Shown here piece by piece: positions 17,931-26,793 of a stretch of DNA of 52,828 nucleotides. The notes under the pieces were generated by a model. That model saw only the letters and a list, made by a program, of their open reading frames with translations. It ran no database searches and was not told the origin of the DNA. The stretch is from Sedimentisphaerales bacterium (GTDB lineage Bacteria > Planctomycetota > Phycisphaerae > Sedimentisphaerales > Anaerobacaceae), in the NCBI GenBank assembly GCA_016933295.1, contig JAFGBG010000039.1, positions 1 through 52,828 of the forward strand, read 5' to 3'. Numbering within the stretch: position 1 is the first letter of the stretch; each line of letters begins with the position of its first letter. The position numbers were made by a program, and so were the translations under genes.

Positions 17931-18923
17931 CTAAATATTTGCCGGGCCGAACGCGAATAAATATACGATATAGGCGAAGTATCCGCATAAAAGAATAACA
18001 CCCGCGATTCTGCCGACAACGCGCCTACCGACGATTATCAAAGCCGCGAAGACAGCGCTAACGGTTATCATAATCCAGTAATCGATTCCTCCCGCCAAAC
18101 GTGGCGATACGTCGAAGGGTTTGACAAGTCCCGCCGCTCCGGTGACGAGCAGGGTATTGAAAATATTGGAACCGACTAAATTGCCTACGGAAATATCATG
18201 CTCGCCTTTGACTGCGGCAACTACACAGGTGACAAGCTCCGGCAGTGATGTCCCGAAAGCGATAACCGTAAGTCCTATTACGCTGTCGCTGAGACCGAGC
18301 CTTTCTTTGAAAACAAAAACAGCGCCGACAACGGTCATTTTCGCGCCCACTGCAAGTCCAATCAATCCGATTACGACAAATATCACACTCTTTTGAATAC
18401 TTTTCATATCGTATTTCTTCGCCGCTTCGAGACTGCTGGTAATGAGCTTCGCCTGCTGAGCTTCCTTGCGGGCTACATATGATATTAACAAAATAAGGGC
18501 GACAAAGACAATCAACAGTGCAGCGGCTTCTGTGCGGGCGAGAGACGAATTGTGCAAAAACGGCCAGAGCAGCAGTGCCACCGCCAGCATTACGGGCACT
18601 TCCCGCTGCAGTGTCAGTTTTTTCACGACTAACGGCCGGATTAGTGCTATAAGGCCCCCGACGAGCGCCAGGTTTGTAATGTTGGAGCCGAAGACATTGC
18701 CGAGAGCAAGATCTCCGCCGTTCGCTTTCTGAAGGACACCGGCAATACTTGCGGCAACTTCCGGGGCTGAAGTGCCCATCGCCACGACAGTCAATCCGAT
18801 CACCAATGAGCTGATACCCAGCCGCTGCGCCAGTCCGACCGCGCCGGAAACAAGCAGCTCGGCGCTTTTCCAGAGGATCACTAAACCACCGACTAACAAT
18901 AATACAGCAAAAATCGTATTCAT
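17931..18923 (-). CDS. calcium/sodium antiporter, CaCA family (YrbG-like)
   Basis: Inner-membrane exchanger of 330 residues with about ten helices in two inverted halves. Each half has the CaCA alpha repeat: GLTVVAMGTSAPEVAASIAG in the first, and GLTVIAFGTSLPELVTCVVA in the second, with the ion-binding Glu of GTS(A/L)PE in both. Both are followed by GN(V/L)xGSNI(T/F)N, the companion motif. Cation specificity within the family cannot be fixed. It lies 39 bases upstream of the ABC ATPase and is probably co-transcribed with it; it diverges from the transglutaminase-like gene at 19157. Confidence 0.93.
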   Translation of the reverse strand: MNTIFAVLLLVGGLVILWKSAELLVSGAVGLAQRLGISSLVIGLTVVAMGTSAPEVAASIAGVLQKANGGDLALGNVFGSNITNLALVGGLIALIRPLVVKKLTLQREVPVMLAVALLLWPFLHNSSLARTEAAALLIVFVALILLISYVARKEAQQAKLITSSLEAAKKYDMKSIQKSVIFVVIGLIGLAVGAKMTVVGAVFVFKERLGLSDSVIGLTVIAFGTSLPELVTCVVAAVKGEHDISVGNLVGSNIFNTLLVTGAAGLVKPFDVSPRLAGGIDYWIMITVSAVFAALIIVGRRVVGRIAGVILLCGYFAYIVYLFAFGPANI

Positions 18924-19025
18924 ATAACTACTATAGATTTAATCGTAACAGATCCATCATCTATTCTTAGGCAAACATTACATCAAGCCGCTTATTATAT
19001 CAAGATAATTAGATGGAAATCGCAA

Positions 19026-19053
19026 TTGATATTCCGCCGAAATTTGCTATATT
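19026..19053 (+). promoter_or_regulatory. repeat-type promoter, copy 1
   Basis: TTGATA, 16-base spacer containing TTCCGCCGAA, TATATT. The sequence from CAATTG (19024) through GGATGATTTCCTCGAAAA (to about 19080) is shared with copies at 21448 and 23431. Predicted transcript start near 19060, about 95 bases before the ATG at 19157. Confidence 0.65.
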
Positions 19054-19156
19054 TTAGTTTGGATGATTTCCTCGAAAACAGATGCTTTGTGGACAATAAA
19101 ACGAGATGTCGTATTTAATTCAGATCATTTTAATTATCTTCAGACGGGAGAGAAAA

Positions 19157-20161
19157 ATGAGAACGTATATTATCTATATCCTTTTAACAGCGGGTATCCT
19201 TCATGCATCCGAACCAACGGTTGATTCGGTGGACTACTCGGCCCCCGCCGGGTATCTGGAGATCGCAGCATCGTTAGGTAACCGGGAATATATCATCTCA
19301 CAAGCACAGGAGCTGAAGGGAAGTTCCGATATCGCCACGATACGAAATATACTGAGCTGGATGGATCGAAATTTGAAATACGATCCCGATATAGCTTATT
19401 CCTGGCGCAATTTCGATGACGTAATCAAAGAAAAGACTTACGGCGGATGTGCGGATCAAGGCATCGTCTGCGGTGTTCTTCTCAAGGGAGCAGATATTCC
19501 CGTGGTCTGGGTCAAAACGATGGATGTCTCCTGGATTTGGGATTTCAAGAAGGGCCGGAAATTCGAGTCCTGGTCGGGACACGTTTTTCTTGAAGTGTAT
19601 GTGGAGGGAAAATGGATGTTGCTGAACCCGGGAGCAAAAATGATTTACAGGGAATATACACCAAAAATGCGAATCCTTCCCGGCAATCGTTTTGCATATC
19701 ATAAAGGTAACGATCCGAAAGAAATGATAATGTCACTTCAGTGGGAGCAATGGAAAGAGCAAACAAGTACGTATTTCCGGGACATGGATGAGTCACTGCT
19801 GCCTGTCGATTCTGCCGGTGGAACATCTATTTCACCACAGGCTTATGTTGTCGGCAATTCACCTTATTATCAGGTAATAACACAAATGGCAAAAGAGCGC
19901 GGACTGACAGTCCCCATATCGTTTAATACTAAATATGATGAATATCTGCCGCAGGCCAGAGGAAATTTTCTGCTTATCGAAACCCACAGCGGCGTACCTA
20001 TCGTTCCAGTTAACGTGCTTGAAAAGTATTTTCCCGATGCCTCCGAAGGTTTGAAAAATCCCGATGGTATAGTGAAAATTGGCGAAACAACTATCGTCTT
20101 CCTGGATTTCTCCAAGCAGTTAAGCAAAATCCAAATCGACGACAATGCAAAGAAAAAGTAG
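19157..20161 (+). CDS. secreted transglutaminase-like cysteine protein
   Basis: 334 residues with a signal peptide (MRTYIIYILLTAGILHAS). The transglutaminase-like core is visible: the nucleophile Cys98 in TYGGCADQG, helix GIVCGVLLKGADIPVVWV, His142 in SGHVFLEVYV, then WMLLNPG, where the third member of the triad is Asn157 instead of the usual Asp. Such folds act as proteases, peptide cyclisers or transglutaminases; the activity is not predictable here. The ATG at 19157 has GGGAG eight bases upstream; an in-frame start at 19106 would add a non-signal-like extension. Transcribed from repeat-type promoter copy 1 and followed after 99 bases by an MFS transporter. Confidence 0.78.
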   Translation: MRTYIIYILLTAGILHASEPTVDSVDYSAPAGYLEIAASLGNREYIISQAQELKGSSDIATIRNILSWMDRNLKYDPDIAYSWRNFDDVIKEKTYGGCADQGIVCGVLLKGADIPVVWVKTMDVSWIWDFKKGRKFESWSGHVFLEVYVEGKWMLLNPGAKMIYREYTPKMRILPGNRFAYHKGNDPKEMIMSLQWEQWKEQTSTYFRDMDESLLPVDSAGGTSISPQAYVVGNSPYYQVITQMAKERGLTVPISFNTKYDEYLPQARGNFLLIETHSGVPIVPVNVLEKYFPDASEGLKNPDGIVKIGETTIVFLDFSKQLSKIQIDDNAKKK

Positions 20162-20260
20162 ATATCGGCCGACAATATTCTCGCCGCGTTCGAGGAAAAA
20201 AAATCTTTAGATGCCATTTTATGCAGACTTAGAAACTATACTTTCTTAAAGTGAGAAATC

Positions 20261-21451
20261 TTGATTAAAAAAATCGATAATATAACGATACTCCATATCA
20301 TAAGATTTCTTTCCTCTTTGTATTTTTACCATCAGGTGATAACTCTTTATTTTCAGGCAAGGGGATTGACTTACGTCCAGATAAATTCGCTGTGGGCCGT
20401 CATAGTTGGTACTCAGGCTCTGGCCGAAGTGCCGACCGGCATCGTCGCAGATAAAATCGGCCGCAAGGTTTCGATAATTATCGCTCTGGGATTGCAATTT
20501 TTAGGCGAATTTATCTTTATTTTCGCCGATAGTTATCTGCTCTTTGTGCTCGTCTGCGTTATTGCGGGAATCGGTTTTTCTTTTCTATCCGGTTGTTTCG
20601 AGGCGATGATGTACGATACGCTTAAGGCACAAAACAGGCAAAACGACATGCAAAAAGTCGCCGGATTGAACGGCTCATTCGCTTTAGCCGCTACTATGGC
20701 GGGTTCGGTCATCGGCGGATTTATAACCGCCGGCCTGGAGCTGTCGAATTTCGTAATGGCAATTATCCTTACCGCGTTTTTTGTGTTCTTATCTTTCCTT
20801 GCAAGCTTCCTGCTCAAAGAGCTTTCCGGGGAATATAAGCGTTCCGGTGACAGTTCGCTTAAACTATTAAAAGACGGCGTAAACCTGATAAAAGCGAATC
20901 AGTCGCTAAGAAGAATCATATTGCTGTCTCTCTTAGCGACACCGTTTATTAATTATCTTTTGAATTTTTATCCGCCGTACTTCGTTGAGGCGAAGGTAAG
21001 CGGCTATTTTTTCGGCGCTACTCTCGCGATAGCATCCCTGCTGGGTTTTTTTGCGAGTAAATATGCCTATCTGTTCGAGAAGCTATTCGGCGTAACAAAA
21101 GGAGTCATGCTGGCTGTTTTACTGCCGGGGATATTTTATTTCCTGATGTCCGTAATTTCTCATTCGATATTATCGATAGTTCTGGTGATTTTCGCTTTCG
21201 GCTCGATGCACATTCAAAAGCCGATATTTTTGGATTATCTGAACAGACATATCGAAAGCAAAAACAGGGCGACAGTGCTTTCTTTAATAAACGTCATATC
21301 CGGTTTTTATGTTGCGGTTATGGGCCTGCTGATCGGCTTTGTGGCGGATATTTCACTAAAACATTCCTTTGTTTTAATGGGAACTTTAATCGCCGTCGGG
21401 GCTTTGTATATAAAAATCGACGAATCCCACGTATCGGCAAATAACAATTGA
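20261..21451 (+). CDS. MFS transporter
   Basis: 396 residues, twelve predicted membrane helices, with the MFS loop 2-3 signature GIVADKIGRK near residue 60 and ALAEVPTG just before it. A central hydrophilic loop (about 185-210, LKELSGEYKRSGDSS) divides the two halves. Substrate unknown; the layout resembles drug or sugar exporters of the DHA1 type. The only suitable start is a TTG at 20261, preceded by GTGAG at about seven bases. The TGA stop lies inside the -35 box (TTGACA) of the next promoter, so this gene and the next transcription unit abut exactly. Confidence 0.88.
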   Translation: MIKKIDNITILHIIRFLSSLYFYHQVITLYFQARGLTYVQINSLWAVIVGTQALAEVPTGIVADKIGRKVSIIIALGLQFLGEFIFIFADSYLLFVLVCVIAGIGFSFLSGCFEAMMYDTLKAQNRQNDMQKVAGLNGSFALAATMAGSVIGGFITAGLELSNFVMAIILTAFFVFLSFLASFLLKELSGEYKRSGDSSLKLLKDGVNLIKANQSLRRIILLSLLATPFINYLLNFYPPYFVEAKVSGYFFGATLAIASLLGFFASKYAYLFEKLFGVTKGVMLAVLLPGIFYFLMSVISHSILSIVLVIFAFGSMHIQKPIFLDYLNRHIESKNRATVLSLINVISGFYVAVMGLLIGFVADISLKHSFVLMGTLIAVGALYIKIDESHVSANNN

Positions 21452-21475
21452 CATTCCGCCGAGTACGTCTATATT
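21448..21475 (+). promoter_or_regulatory. repeat-type promoter, copy 2
   Basis: TTGACA, 16-base spacer beginning TTCCGCCGAG, TATATT. The -35 box contains the TGA stop of the MFS gene. The leader GGATAGCATCTTCCGAA matches copies 1 and 3. The transcript would start near 21482, about 67 bases before the ATG of the peptidase gene. Confidence 0.7.
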
Positions 21476-21548
21476 TATACTCGGATAGCATCTTCCGAAG
21501 AGCAATCAGGCGATCTTTTTTTTGAGTAATACAATCGGAGAATTAAAG

Positions 21549-23360
21549 ATGAAATTTCATGTAAGCTTATGCCTGCAACTCGTTTTAGCGGGGGGACTAT
21601 GGGCCTCCGTCGGCCATGAACCAGATCCGGAAGTACTGTTAGACGAATACAACACATGCAACAAGAAGTTCGAGAATATTTATTACGACCTTGAAACTAC
21701 TTTGCAGGCTGGAAGCAAAAAGTATGTTTACTCGTTACAATATTGCTCGAATAATGAAAAAAAACAATGGATTGGTGACTTAAAATGTTACAACGAAGAC
21801 GCAACTATCGACCAGATGTCATCGTCTCTTATAACGAAGATATTTAATGACACGATGGGGATTTATCTTACGCATTATAATCCTGATTTGAAAGGTAATC
21901 TTCCTCCGAGGGCCGTTATAGTACATAGCTCACGTGAAAAATATTTACAGAGTATGGACGAAACGGCCTCACATGGGGCACCACTTAAGGGTAAAATAGA
22001 CGGTAATAATCATCAATCTATTTATGATTTGCTTAAAGGGGCGACGATTCTTAAATTATATGATGAAATCGCAAAGATGTTAGGCTACGATACCTATCTT
22101 ATCGAAGCCGAAACGAAATATGGTATAGTGAAGGCATGGATTTCACCTGATGCAGGTTATAACTGTTTGAGATGGGAAATTGTTAAAAAACAGAATCAAT
22201 TCTACCGAGATGGAACTACCACTAATGATAGATTTACAAAACGCACAGATGCCTTTATTGCCGAAAAAGTCGAACAAATTTACGGCAAATATGTCGTTAC
22301 TCAGGCAAAATTTGACAATAAAGTAGAAAACGGCGATACAATACTTGGCGATTACACATATCACTATAACCTAAAAAAAATCGATTTAAATCCCGATTTT
22401 GAAGCACTTAGCGCGTTCGAAATAAAACTGCCGGAGGGAACTATTGTCAGAGATGAAAACAATCCCGAAGTTCGTTACAAATGGACGAGCGGCCGGTTAG
22501 TAAAAGAGCTCGCAGAAAAACCGCCGCAAAGCACGGCAGAAATCGAAGTGCCCGCGGCAAAACCTAAACGCCCACAGGCCCCGGAGGACACGGAATTATT
22601 AAATACCTATAAAAACAATCTGACAAGGCATATCCGGAATCTAACTGCACTCGAAAGCAGGCATGTTTCACATCCCGGTAATGCAAGGGCCCGGGATTAT
22701 ATTATCGACGAATTAAAAAAATACGGATACTCTCCCGTTACGGATTCGTTTCAGGCAAGAGATATGACTTTACATAATGTCATATCCGACAGTTCGGATA
22801 AAAACAAACCGGTAATACTTTTATCTGCTCACTTCGATTCGTCGTCCTCGGGCAACGGGCAGGCACCCGGCGCCGACGACAATGCCTCCGGTGTCGCCGC
22901 ACTGCTCGAACTGGCCAGAATCCTGAAAGAAAATCGCATCCAAAAGAATTTCGAGTTTGTCTTTTTCAACTGCGAGGAAGCCGGCACGCGCGGCAGCAGG
23001 CATTTATCGGATAAATACAGGGACAATCGCCGGCAAATCGACTACATGATAAACATCGACACGATAGGGACATGGAAAGGGCCGCTCTCGGAAACATGTC
23101 CCGTCAATTTTGTGACCGACAAAAACTCGGTAGGGGTCATTGAGCAATTACAGGAACATTTTCCCTATCCGCTCCGGCAATCAAAGACAATCTGGCGTGA
23201 TGATCACGGCAACTTCTGGAATAACGGCTACAAAGCCATCGAGATTACCGAAGACGGCTGTACGGAACATATGCACAAACCGACGGACACCGCCGAAAAA
23301 CTCGACTACGATAATATCGCCAGGATTGTCCATGGTTTATATGTCTTTCTAAGCCGGTAA
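21549..23360 (+). CDS. secreted M28 family metallopeptidase with unknown N-terminal domain
   Basis: 603 residues with a signal peptide (MKFHVSLCLQLVLAGGLWAS). Residues from about 355 onward are an M28 aminopeptidase-type domain with the two-zinc ligands in order: SAHFDS (His and Asp near 428-430), GADDNASG (near 441), NCEEAG (near 474), NIDTIG (near 503) and TEHMHKPTD (near 572). The first 330 residues are of unknown type, with acidic and tyrosine-rich strands; they may be a propeptide or a binding domain. A proline-rich linker (KPKRPQAPED) joins the parts. The ATG at 21549 is preceded by GGAG nine bases away; the in-frame TTG at 21522 is rejected since the signal peptide begins at the ATG. 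Confidence 0.88.
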   Translation: MKFHVSLCLQLVLAGGLWASVGHEPDPEVLLDEYNTCNKKFENIYYDLETTLQAGSKKYVYSLQYCSNNEKKQWIGDLKCYNEDATIDQMSSSLITKIFNDTMGIYLTHYNPDLKGNLPPRAVIVHSSREKYLQSMDETASHGAPLKGKIDGNNHQSIYDLLKGATILKLYDEIAKMLGYDTYLIEAETKYGIVKAWISPDAGYNCLRWEIVKKQNQFYRDGTTTNDRFTKRTDAFIAEKVEQIYGKYVVTQAKFDNKVENGDTILGDYTYHYNLKKIDLNPDFEALSAFEIKLPEGTIVRDENNPEVRYKWTSGRLVKELAEKPPQSTAEIEVPAAKPKRPQAPEDTELLNTYKNNLTRHIRNLTALESRHVSHPGNARARDYIIDELKKYGYSPVTDSFQARDMTLHNVISDSSDKNKPVILLSAHFDSSSSGNGQAPGADDNASGVAALLELARILKENRIQKNFEFVFFNCEEAGTRGSRHLSDKYRDNRRQIDYMINIDTIGTWKGPLSETCPVNFVTDKNSVGVIEQLQEHFPYPLRQSKTIWRDDHGNFWNNGYKAIEITEDGCTEHMHKPTDTAEKLDYDNIARIVHGLYVFLSR

Positions 23361-23430
23361 GCTAAAGAAATTCATGCCGCAATTGTCGGCATTAGACCTT
23401 CGCCCACATGTTTATTTCTTTAAATCACAA

Positions 23431-23458
23431 TTGACATTTTGCCAAGTGCGGCTATATT
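23431..23458 (+). promoter_or_regulatory. repeat-type promoter, copy 3
   Basis: TTGACA, 16-base spacer with TTTTGCCAAG, TATATT. Leader GGATATTTTCACCAAAAGAG matches copies 1 and 2. It stands about 100 bases before the start of the 401-residue unknown protein. A small inverted repeat (ATGCCG/CGGCAT, 23373-23391) lies between the peptidase stop and this promoter. Confidence 0.65.
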
Positions 23459-23561
23459 TGAAGCTGGATATTTTCACCAAAAGAGCGAATGCTGTTATGT
23501 AGATTGACTAAATTTCTGTTAAATATATGGTAACGACAAAATTGTAACGTTTTGAACAATT

Positions 23562-24767
23562 ATGTCAACATCAAGATATAATGAATCCAAGCTAAAATCA
23601 GTAGAACATCTTTTGGGCTATTTTGATCAACAAGTTCTTGCTTCATACCGTAATGAGCCACACAAATATAGGATTGAGTCTGATTATTTTGAAGGAAAAT
23701 TGACTGTTACCAATGAATACTATAGAGAGTTGCAAAGCACAGGAAAAACGCACGAAGCAGTAAGCATTCGCTTCGGATACAGAACTCTACATGATGGAAA
23801 TCTCGCTATCGTAGTGTGGTTACCTGACTTATTTGAAAAATCTAAAACGCATGCTTCGAAATGGTCAGCGTTTAGTTTGAGAAACCCAGAATGGATAACA
23901 GACTATGACGAACGATTTGGGAATTGGATTCTGCGTTGTCTAGAAGGTAACTGGGATCTAGACAATGGCCCATTATACTATCTTGGGCAAACGATAAAAA
24001 TAATCAATGGTTTGACAGCCGAGTTAGTGGGTATTCCTTTGTTTAAACATGAGATCAATGAAACACTGAGTTATCCGGCCGCAGAGAATACTCATCGCTA
24101 TCAAGACTCACATAAGGAGCTATATGGATATTTGATAGATGGTATTGATAAGCATTGCATTTCTTATTTAGCAGATAAAATTGATAGAAGCATAAACATT
24201 GGTGACAAGAAAACGATTCAATCCATCGTAAAGCTATTCCCTGATCTCGGAACCTCTGGTGACTTTATGTGTGCTATGAATCTTGTCAGTGAGCAACGTC
24301 GACAGGTGTCACATGGGGTACGATCTCCAGCAAAGCCATTTCCTGCATTCTCGCAGTATACAAAAGACTTGTACCTTTGTTTGAATGCCATAAAGGAGCT
24401 GCTTGCTATGCTTGAACACGCTTTTGGAGTAAATGGCGAAGAGGCATACAATCGCCAGAAGGCTAAGAAACGGTTACCCCAAATCGATCGGCCGCCTAAA
24501 GCACATTATTCGATAGTCCAAGCATCACACATGAAGGGTAAAACTATTGAAAAGGTTGAGTTTGGCTTCCGAAGGACAATAGAAGGCGTTCACGAAAGCG
24601 AAGCCCTTATTATCTATTTCATTGATGGCTCAATAATGAGTCTTGAAGCTGGCTCAAATGTTGGAAATTTAGTAAACGATGAGAGCGGCCTATGTCCGGA
24701 AAACTTCCATGTTGACTTCATAGTGCATTGGGTTCCAGAATTTCCAAAAGGTATGATAAAACCATGA
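23562..24767 (+). CDS. unknown protein with HEPN-like R-x4-H motif
   Basis: 401 residues, soluble, no signal peptide; no family recognised with confidence. The N-terminal 130 residues look like a beta-rich domain (SDYFEGKLTVTNEYY, LAIVVWLPDLF). The middle is helical; RRQVSHG (246-252) followed by the long helix LYLCLNAIKELLAMLEHAF has the R-x4-H plus helix arrangement of HEPN domains, which are frequent in RNases of toxin and defence systems. The C-terminus (325-401) returns to strands. Codon use is visibly more AT-rich than in the fab and pol genes, consistent with recent acquisition. No ribosome-binding site is obvious. The HEPN assignment is a suggestion only. Confidence 0.7.
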   Translation: MSTSRYNESKLKSVEHLLGYFDQQVLASYRNEPHKYRIESDYFEGKLTVTNEYYRELQSTGKTHEAVSIRFGYRTLHDGNLAIVVWLPDLFEKSKTHASKWSAFSLRNPEWITDYDERFGNWILRCLEGNWDLDNGPLYYLGQTIKIINGLTAELVGIPLFKHEINETLSYPAAENTHRYQDSHKELYGYLIDGIDKHCISYLADKIDRSINIGDKKTIQSIVKLFPDLGTSGDFMCAMNLVSEQRRQVSHGVRSPAKPFPAFSQYTKDLYLCLNAIKELLAMLEHAFGVNGEEAYNRQKAKKRLPQIDRPPKAHYSIVQASHMKGKTIEKVEFGFRRTIEGVHESEALIIYFIDGSIMSLEAGSNVGNLVNDESGLCPENFHVDFIVHWVPEFPKGMIKP

Positions 24768-24770
24768 ACG

Positions 24771-24837
24771 TTGCCGATAAAATAGAGGGATTGGTTTCGA
24801 AGCGCTTCAAGTTTATTACAAAAGCGGCAGATTTTGA
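24771..24837. repeat. imperfect direct repeat, copy A
   Basis: Begins TTGCCG, contains GGATTG-TTTCGAA and ends in the 20-base block ACAAAAGCGGCAGATTTTGA (24818-24837), which is identical in copy B at 25488-25507. The middle parts differ by substitutions and small gaps. Copy A lies just behind the stop of the unknown protein. Confidence 0.7.
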
Positions 24838-24857
24838 TGTTCAATCTCTCTTTAATA

Positions 24858-25208
24858 TCAAGAAGCAATGTTATCGTCGAGCAGCATGCGGTTGATGACT
24901 GCAATAGCTATCATACCAACGACCACACCAATCAAAGCGCCATTATGAGCAAATATGGAAGGCGCCAATCTCCAGTAAGAGAGCCGGCTTAAATCATGCA
25001 TATACACCGGCTCGAAGTGTTCCACGTAAGAGTGACCGATATACAAACCTGTTATCCAGCCAAGGGCGTAACCTATATGCATTCCGAAAGCGTACTCAAC
25101 GACCGCTTTTATCACGGTAAACAACTTATCTAAAAACTGCTTCCTCGGGATACTAATCCGGAACGAATGTAAGTAGTTGATAACATCGAAGGGTTTATGA
25201 ACATCCAA
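24858..25208 (-). CDS. small membrane protein, unknown function
   Basis: 116 residues from a TTG; not recognised. Two hydrophobic segments rich in glycine (FGMHIGYALGWITGLYIG and NGALIGVVVGMIAIAVI) are probably membrane helices. The start is odd. The TTG at 25208 lacks a ribosome-binding site, but eight codons upstream in the same frame an ATT (25232-25230) follows a strong AAGGAG by four bases, and a TGA closes the frame just before. Either ATT is used as a rare start or the original ATG was mutated. The gene sits between the two copies of a direct repeat and converges on the gene at 23562. Confidence 0.5.
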   Translation of the reverse strand: MDVHKPFDVINYLHSFRISIPRKQFLDKLFTVIKAVVEYAFGMHIGYALGWITGLYIGHSYVEHFEPVYMHDLSRLSYWRLAPSIFAHNGALIGVVVGMIAIAVINRMLLDDNIAS

Positions 25209-25232
25209 TTGTTTAATGCAGCTTTTTTTAAT

Positions 25233-25535
25233 TCTGCTCCTTCAAACTCTGTTCTCTTGTGACCTTATTAACCTATCATCCTTTATCAATTGTTATTCTT
25301 TCTATTCGGTTATACGACTAACAGTAGAGATAGTTCTCTAAACCAAAATTCCTGCCGCATTTTTTTAAATATTGTTGATATGACTTGACCAACAGCCGTT
25401 AAATCCGCCGTACAGCAAGTTATATACCTGGTTTTTGCCGGAGTAGGTAAAATAAAAGGATTGTTTTCGAAATTGGCGGGTATATAAACAAAAGCGGCAG
25501 ATTTTGACGCTTGATTCTGGATAAAGGTCGAAAAA
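25233..25535. other. gap between membrane ORF and fabF
   Basis: 303 bases without a supported gene. AT-rich at 25240-25400; the last part holds direct-repeat copy B next to the fabF stop. No terminator hairpin with a T-run was seen for fabF. Confidence 0.5.
25435..25507. repeat. imperfect direct repeat, copy B
   Basis: Partner of copy A (24771-24837), same orientation, about 660 bases away; shares TTGCCG, the GGATTG-TTTCGAA core and an identical 20-base block at 25488-25507. It ends 28 bases before the end of fabF. The two copies bracket the small membrane protein gene. Confidence 0.7.
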
Positions 25536-26780
25536 TTACACTTTTCCCACGACGACGCAGGCGTTGTGTCCGCCGAAGCCGAAGGAATTGCTCAAAGCAA
25601 TATTAACTTTCGCATCTCGGGCCTCTATGGGAACGAAATCCATCTTCAAATCGCACCGTGGGTCCGGGTTTTCCAGGTTGATTGTAGGCGGGACGGTCGA
25701 TTCGTTAATCGCCTTAACGCATACGATAAGCTCGACAGCACCGCTGGCGCCAAGCAGATGGCCCAGGCAGCTCTTGGTGGAACTTACGAGCAACTCATAC
25801 GCATGTTTGCCGAATACGCTCTTTATGGCCGAGCTTTCGGCCATATCATTCAGTTCGGTGCCCGTGCCGTGAGCATTAATATAATCCACCTTTTCCGGCT
25901 CAATACCGGCGCCGGCCAGTGCCAGCTTCATCGCCGATGCGGCACCGTTTCCATCCGGCAGCGGGGCGGTAATGTGGTAGCCGTCGTCCGTGGCACTATA
26001 ACCGAGCAGTTCGCCGTATATCGGCGCGTTGCGTTTTTTAGCGTGTGATTCTTCTTCGAGAACCAGGACGCCGGCACCTTCAGAAAGCACGAAACCGTCT
26101 CTATCCCTATCGAAAGGCCTCGAAGCCGCCGGAGGGTCGTCGTTTCGAGTGCTGAGCGACCTCGCGGCACAAAACGAAGCCAGGCCGACCGGCGTCAGGG
26201 CCGCTTCGGAGCCGCCGGTAATCATAATGTCGCTTCGACCGGTAGTTATATTGAAAAATGCCTCACCAATTGCATGATTGCCGGAGGCACAGGCGCTGGA
26301 AACACAGTAGTTCGGCCCTCGCAAGCCATACTGGATGGCGATGTTGCCGCTGGCGGCGTTGGCCATTAGCCTGGGTACACAGAAGGGCGAAACTTTCGAC
26401 GGGCCTTTGGCAAGCAGACGCAGGTGCTGGTCTTCGATTTCCTTTATTCCGCCGATGCCCGTACCGACCACAACTCCGGCACGGGAAAGGTCCTCTTTGG
26501 AAAAGTCAAGGCCACTGTCCTTGACCGCCTGGCTGGCTGCGGCAATCGCAAACTGGGTGAAGCGATCCATACGTTTGCCTTCCCGCTGGTCGATGTATCT
26601 GGTTACGTCGAAGGTTCGTATCTCGCCGCCGAACCGTACCGGATACGCACTGGCATCGAAAGATTCTATCATTGAAATGCCGCTTTTGCCGTCACATAAC
26701 GCGGCAAAAAGTTCGCTCGCCGATTCAGCCAGGGCCGTAACGCAACCCAAGCCTGTTATAACAACTCGCCGTTTACTCAT
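25536..26780 (-). CDS. fabF: beta-ketoacyl-ACP synthase II
   Basis: Condensing enzyme that extends acyl-ACP with malonyl-ACP. The thiolase-fold triad is present: nucleophile Cys164 in SSACASGNH, His in NAHGTGTELND and His in KSCLGHLLGASG. 414 residues is the normal size. It starts 13 bases behind acpP and is the last gene of fabG-acpP-fabF, the distal half of the classical fatty acid operon. Confidence 0.97.
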   Translation of the reverse strand: MSKRRVVITGLGCVTALAESASELFAALCDGKSGISMIESFDASAYPVRFGGEIRTFDVTRYIDQREGKRMDRFTQFAIAAASQAVKDSGLDFSKEDLSRAGVVVGTGIGGIKEIEDQHLRLLAKGPSKVSPFCVPRLMANAASGNIAIQYGLRGPNYCVSSACASGNHAIGEAFFNITTGRSDIMITGGSEAALTPVGLASFCAARSLSTRNDDPPAASRPFDRDRDGFVLSEGAGVLVLEEESHAKKRNAPIYGELLGYSATDDGYHITAPLPDGNGAASAMKLALAGAGIEPEKVDYINAHGTGTELNDMAESSAIKSVFGKHAYELLVSSTKSCLGHLLGASGAVELIVCVKAINESTVPPTINLENPDPRCDLKMDFVPIEARDAKVNIALSNSFGFGGHNACVVVGKV

Positions 26781-26793
26781 AACAAACTTTTCG

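Noticed and set aside
23373-23391. ATGCCG/CGGCAT inverted repeat as terminator of the peptidase gene
   Set aside because: No T-run follows on either strand and the stem has only six pairs.
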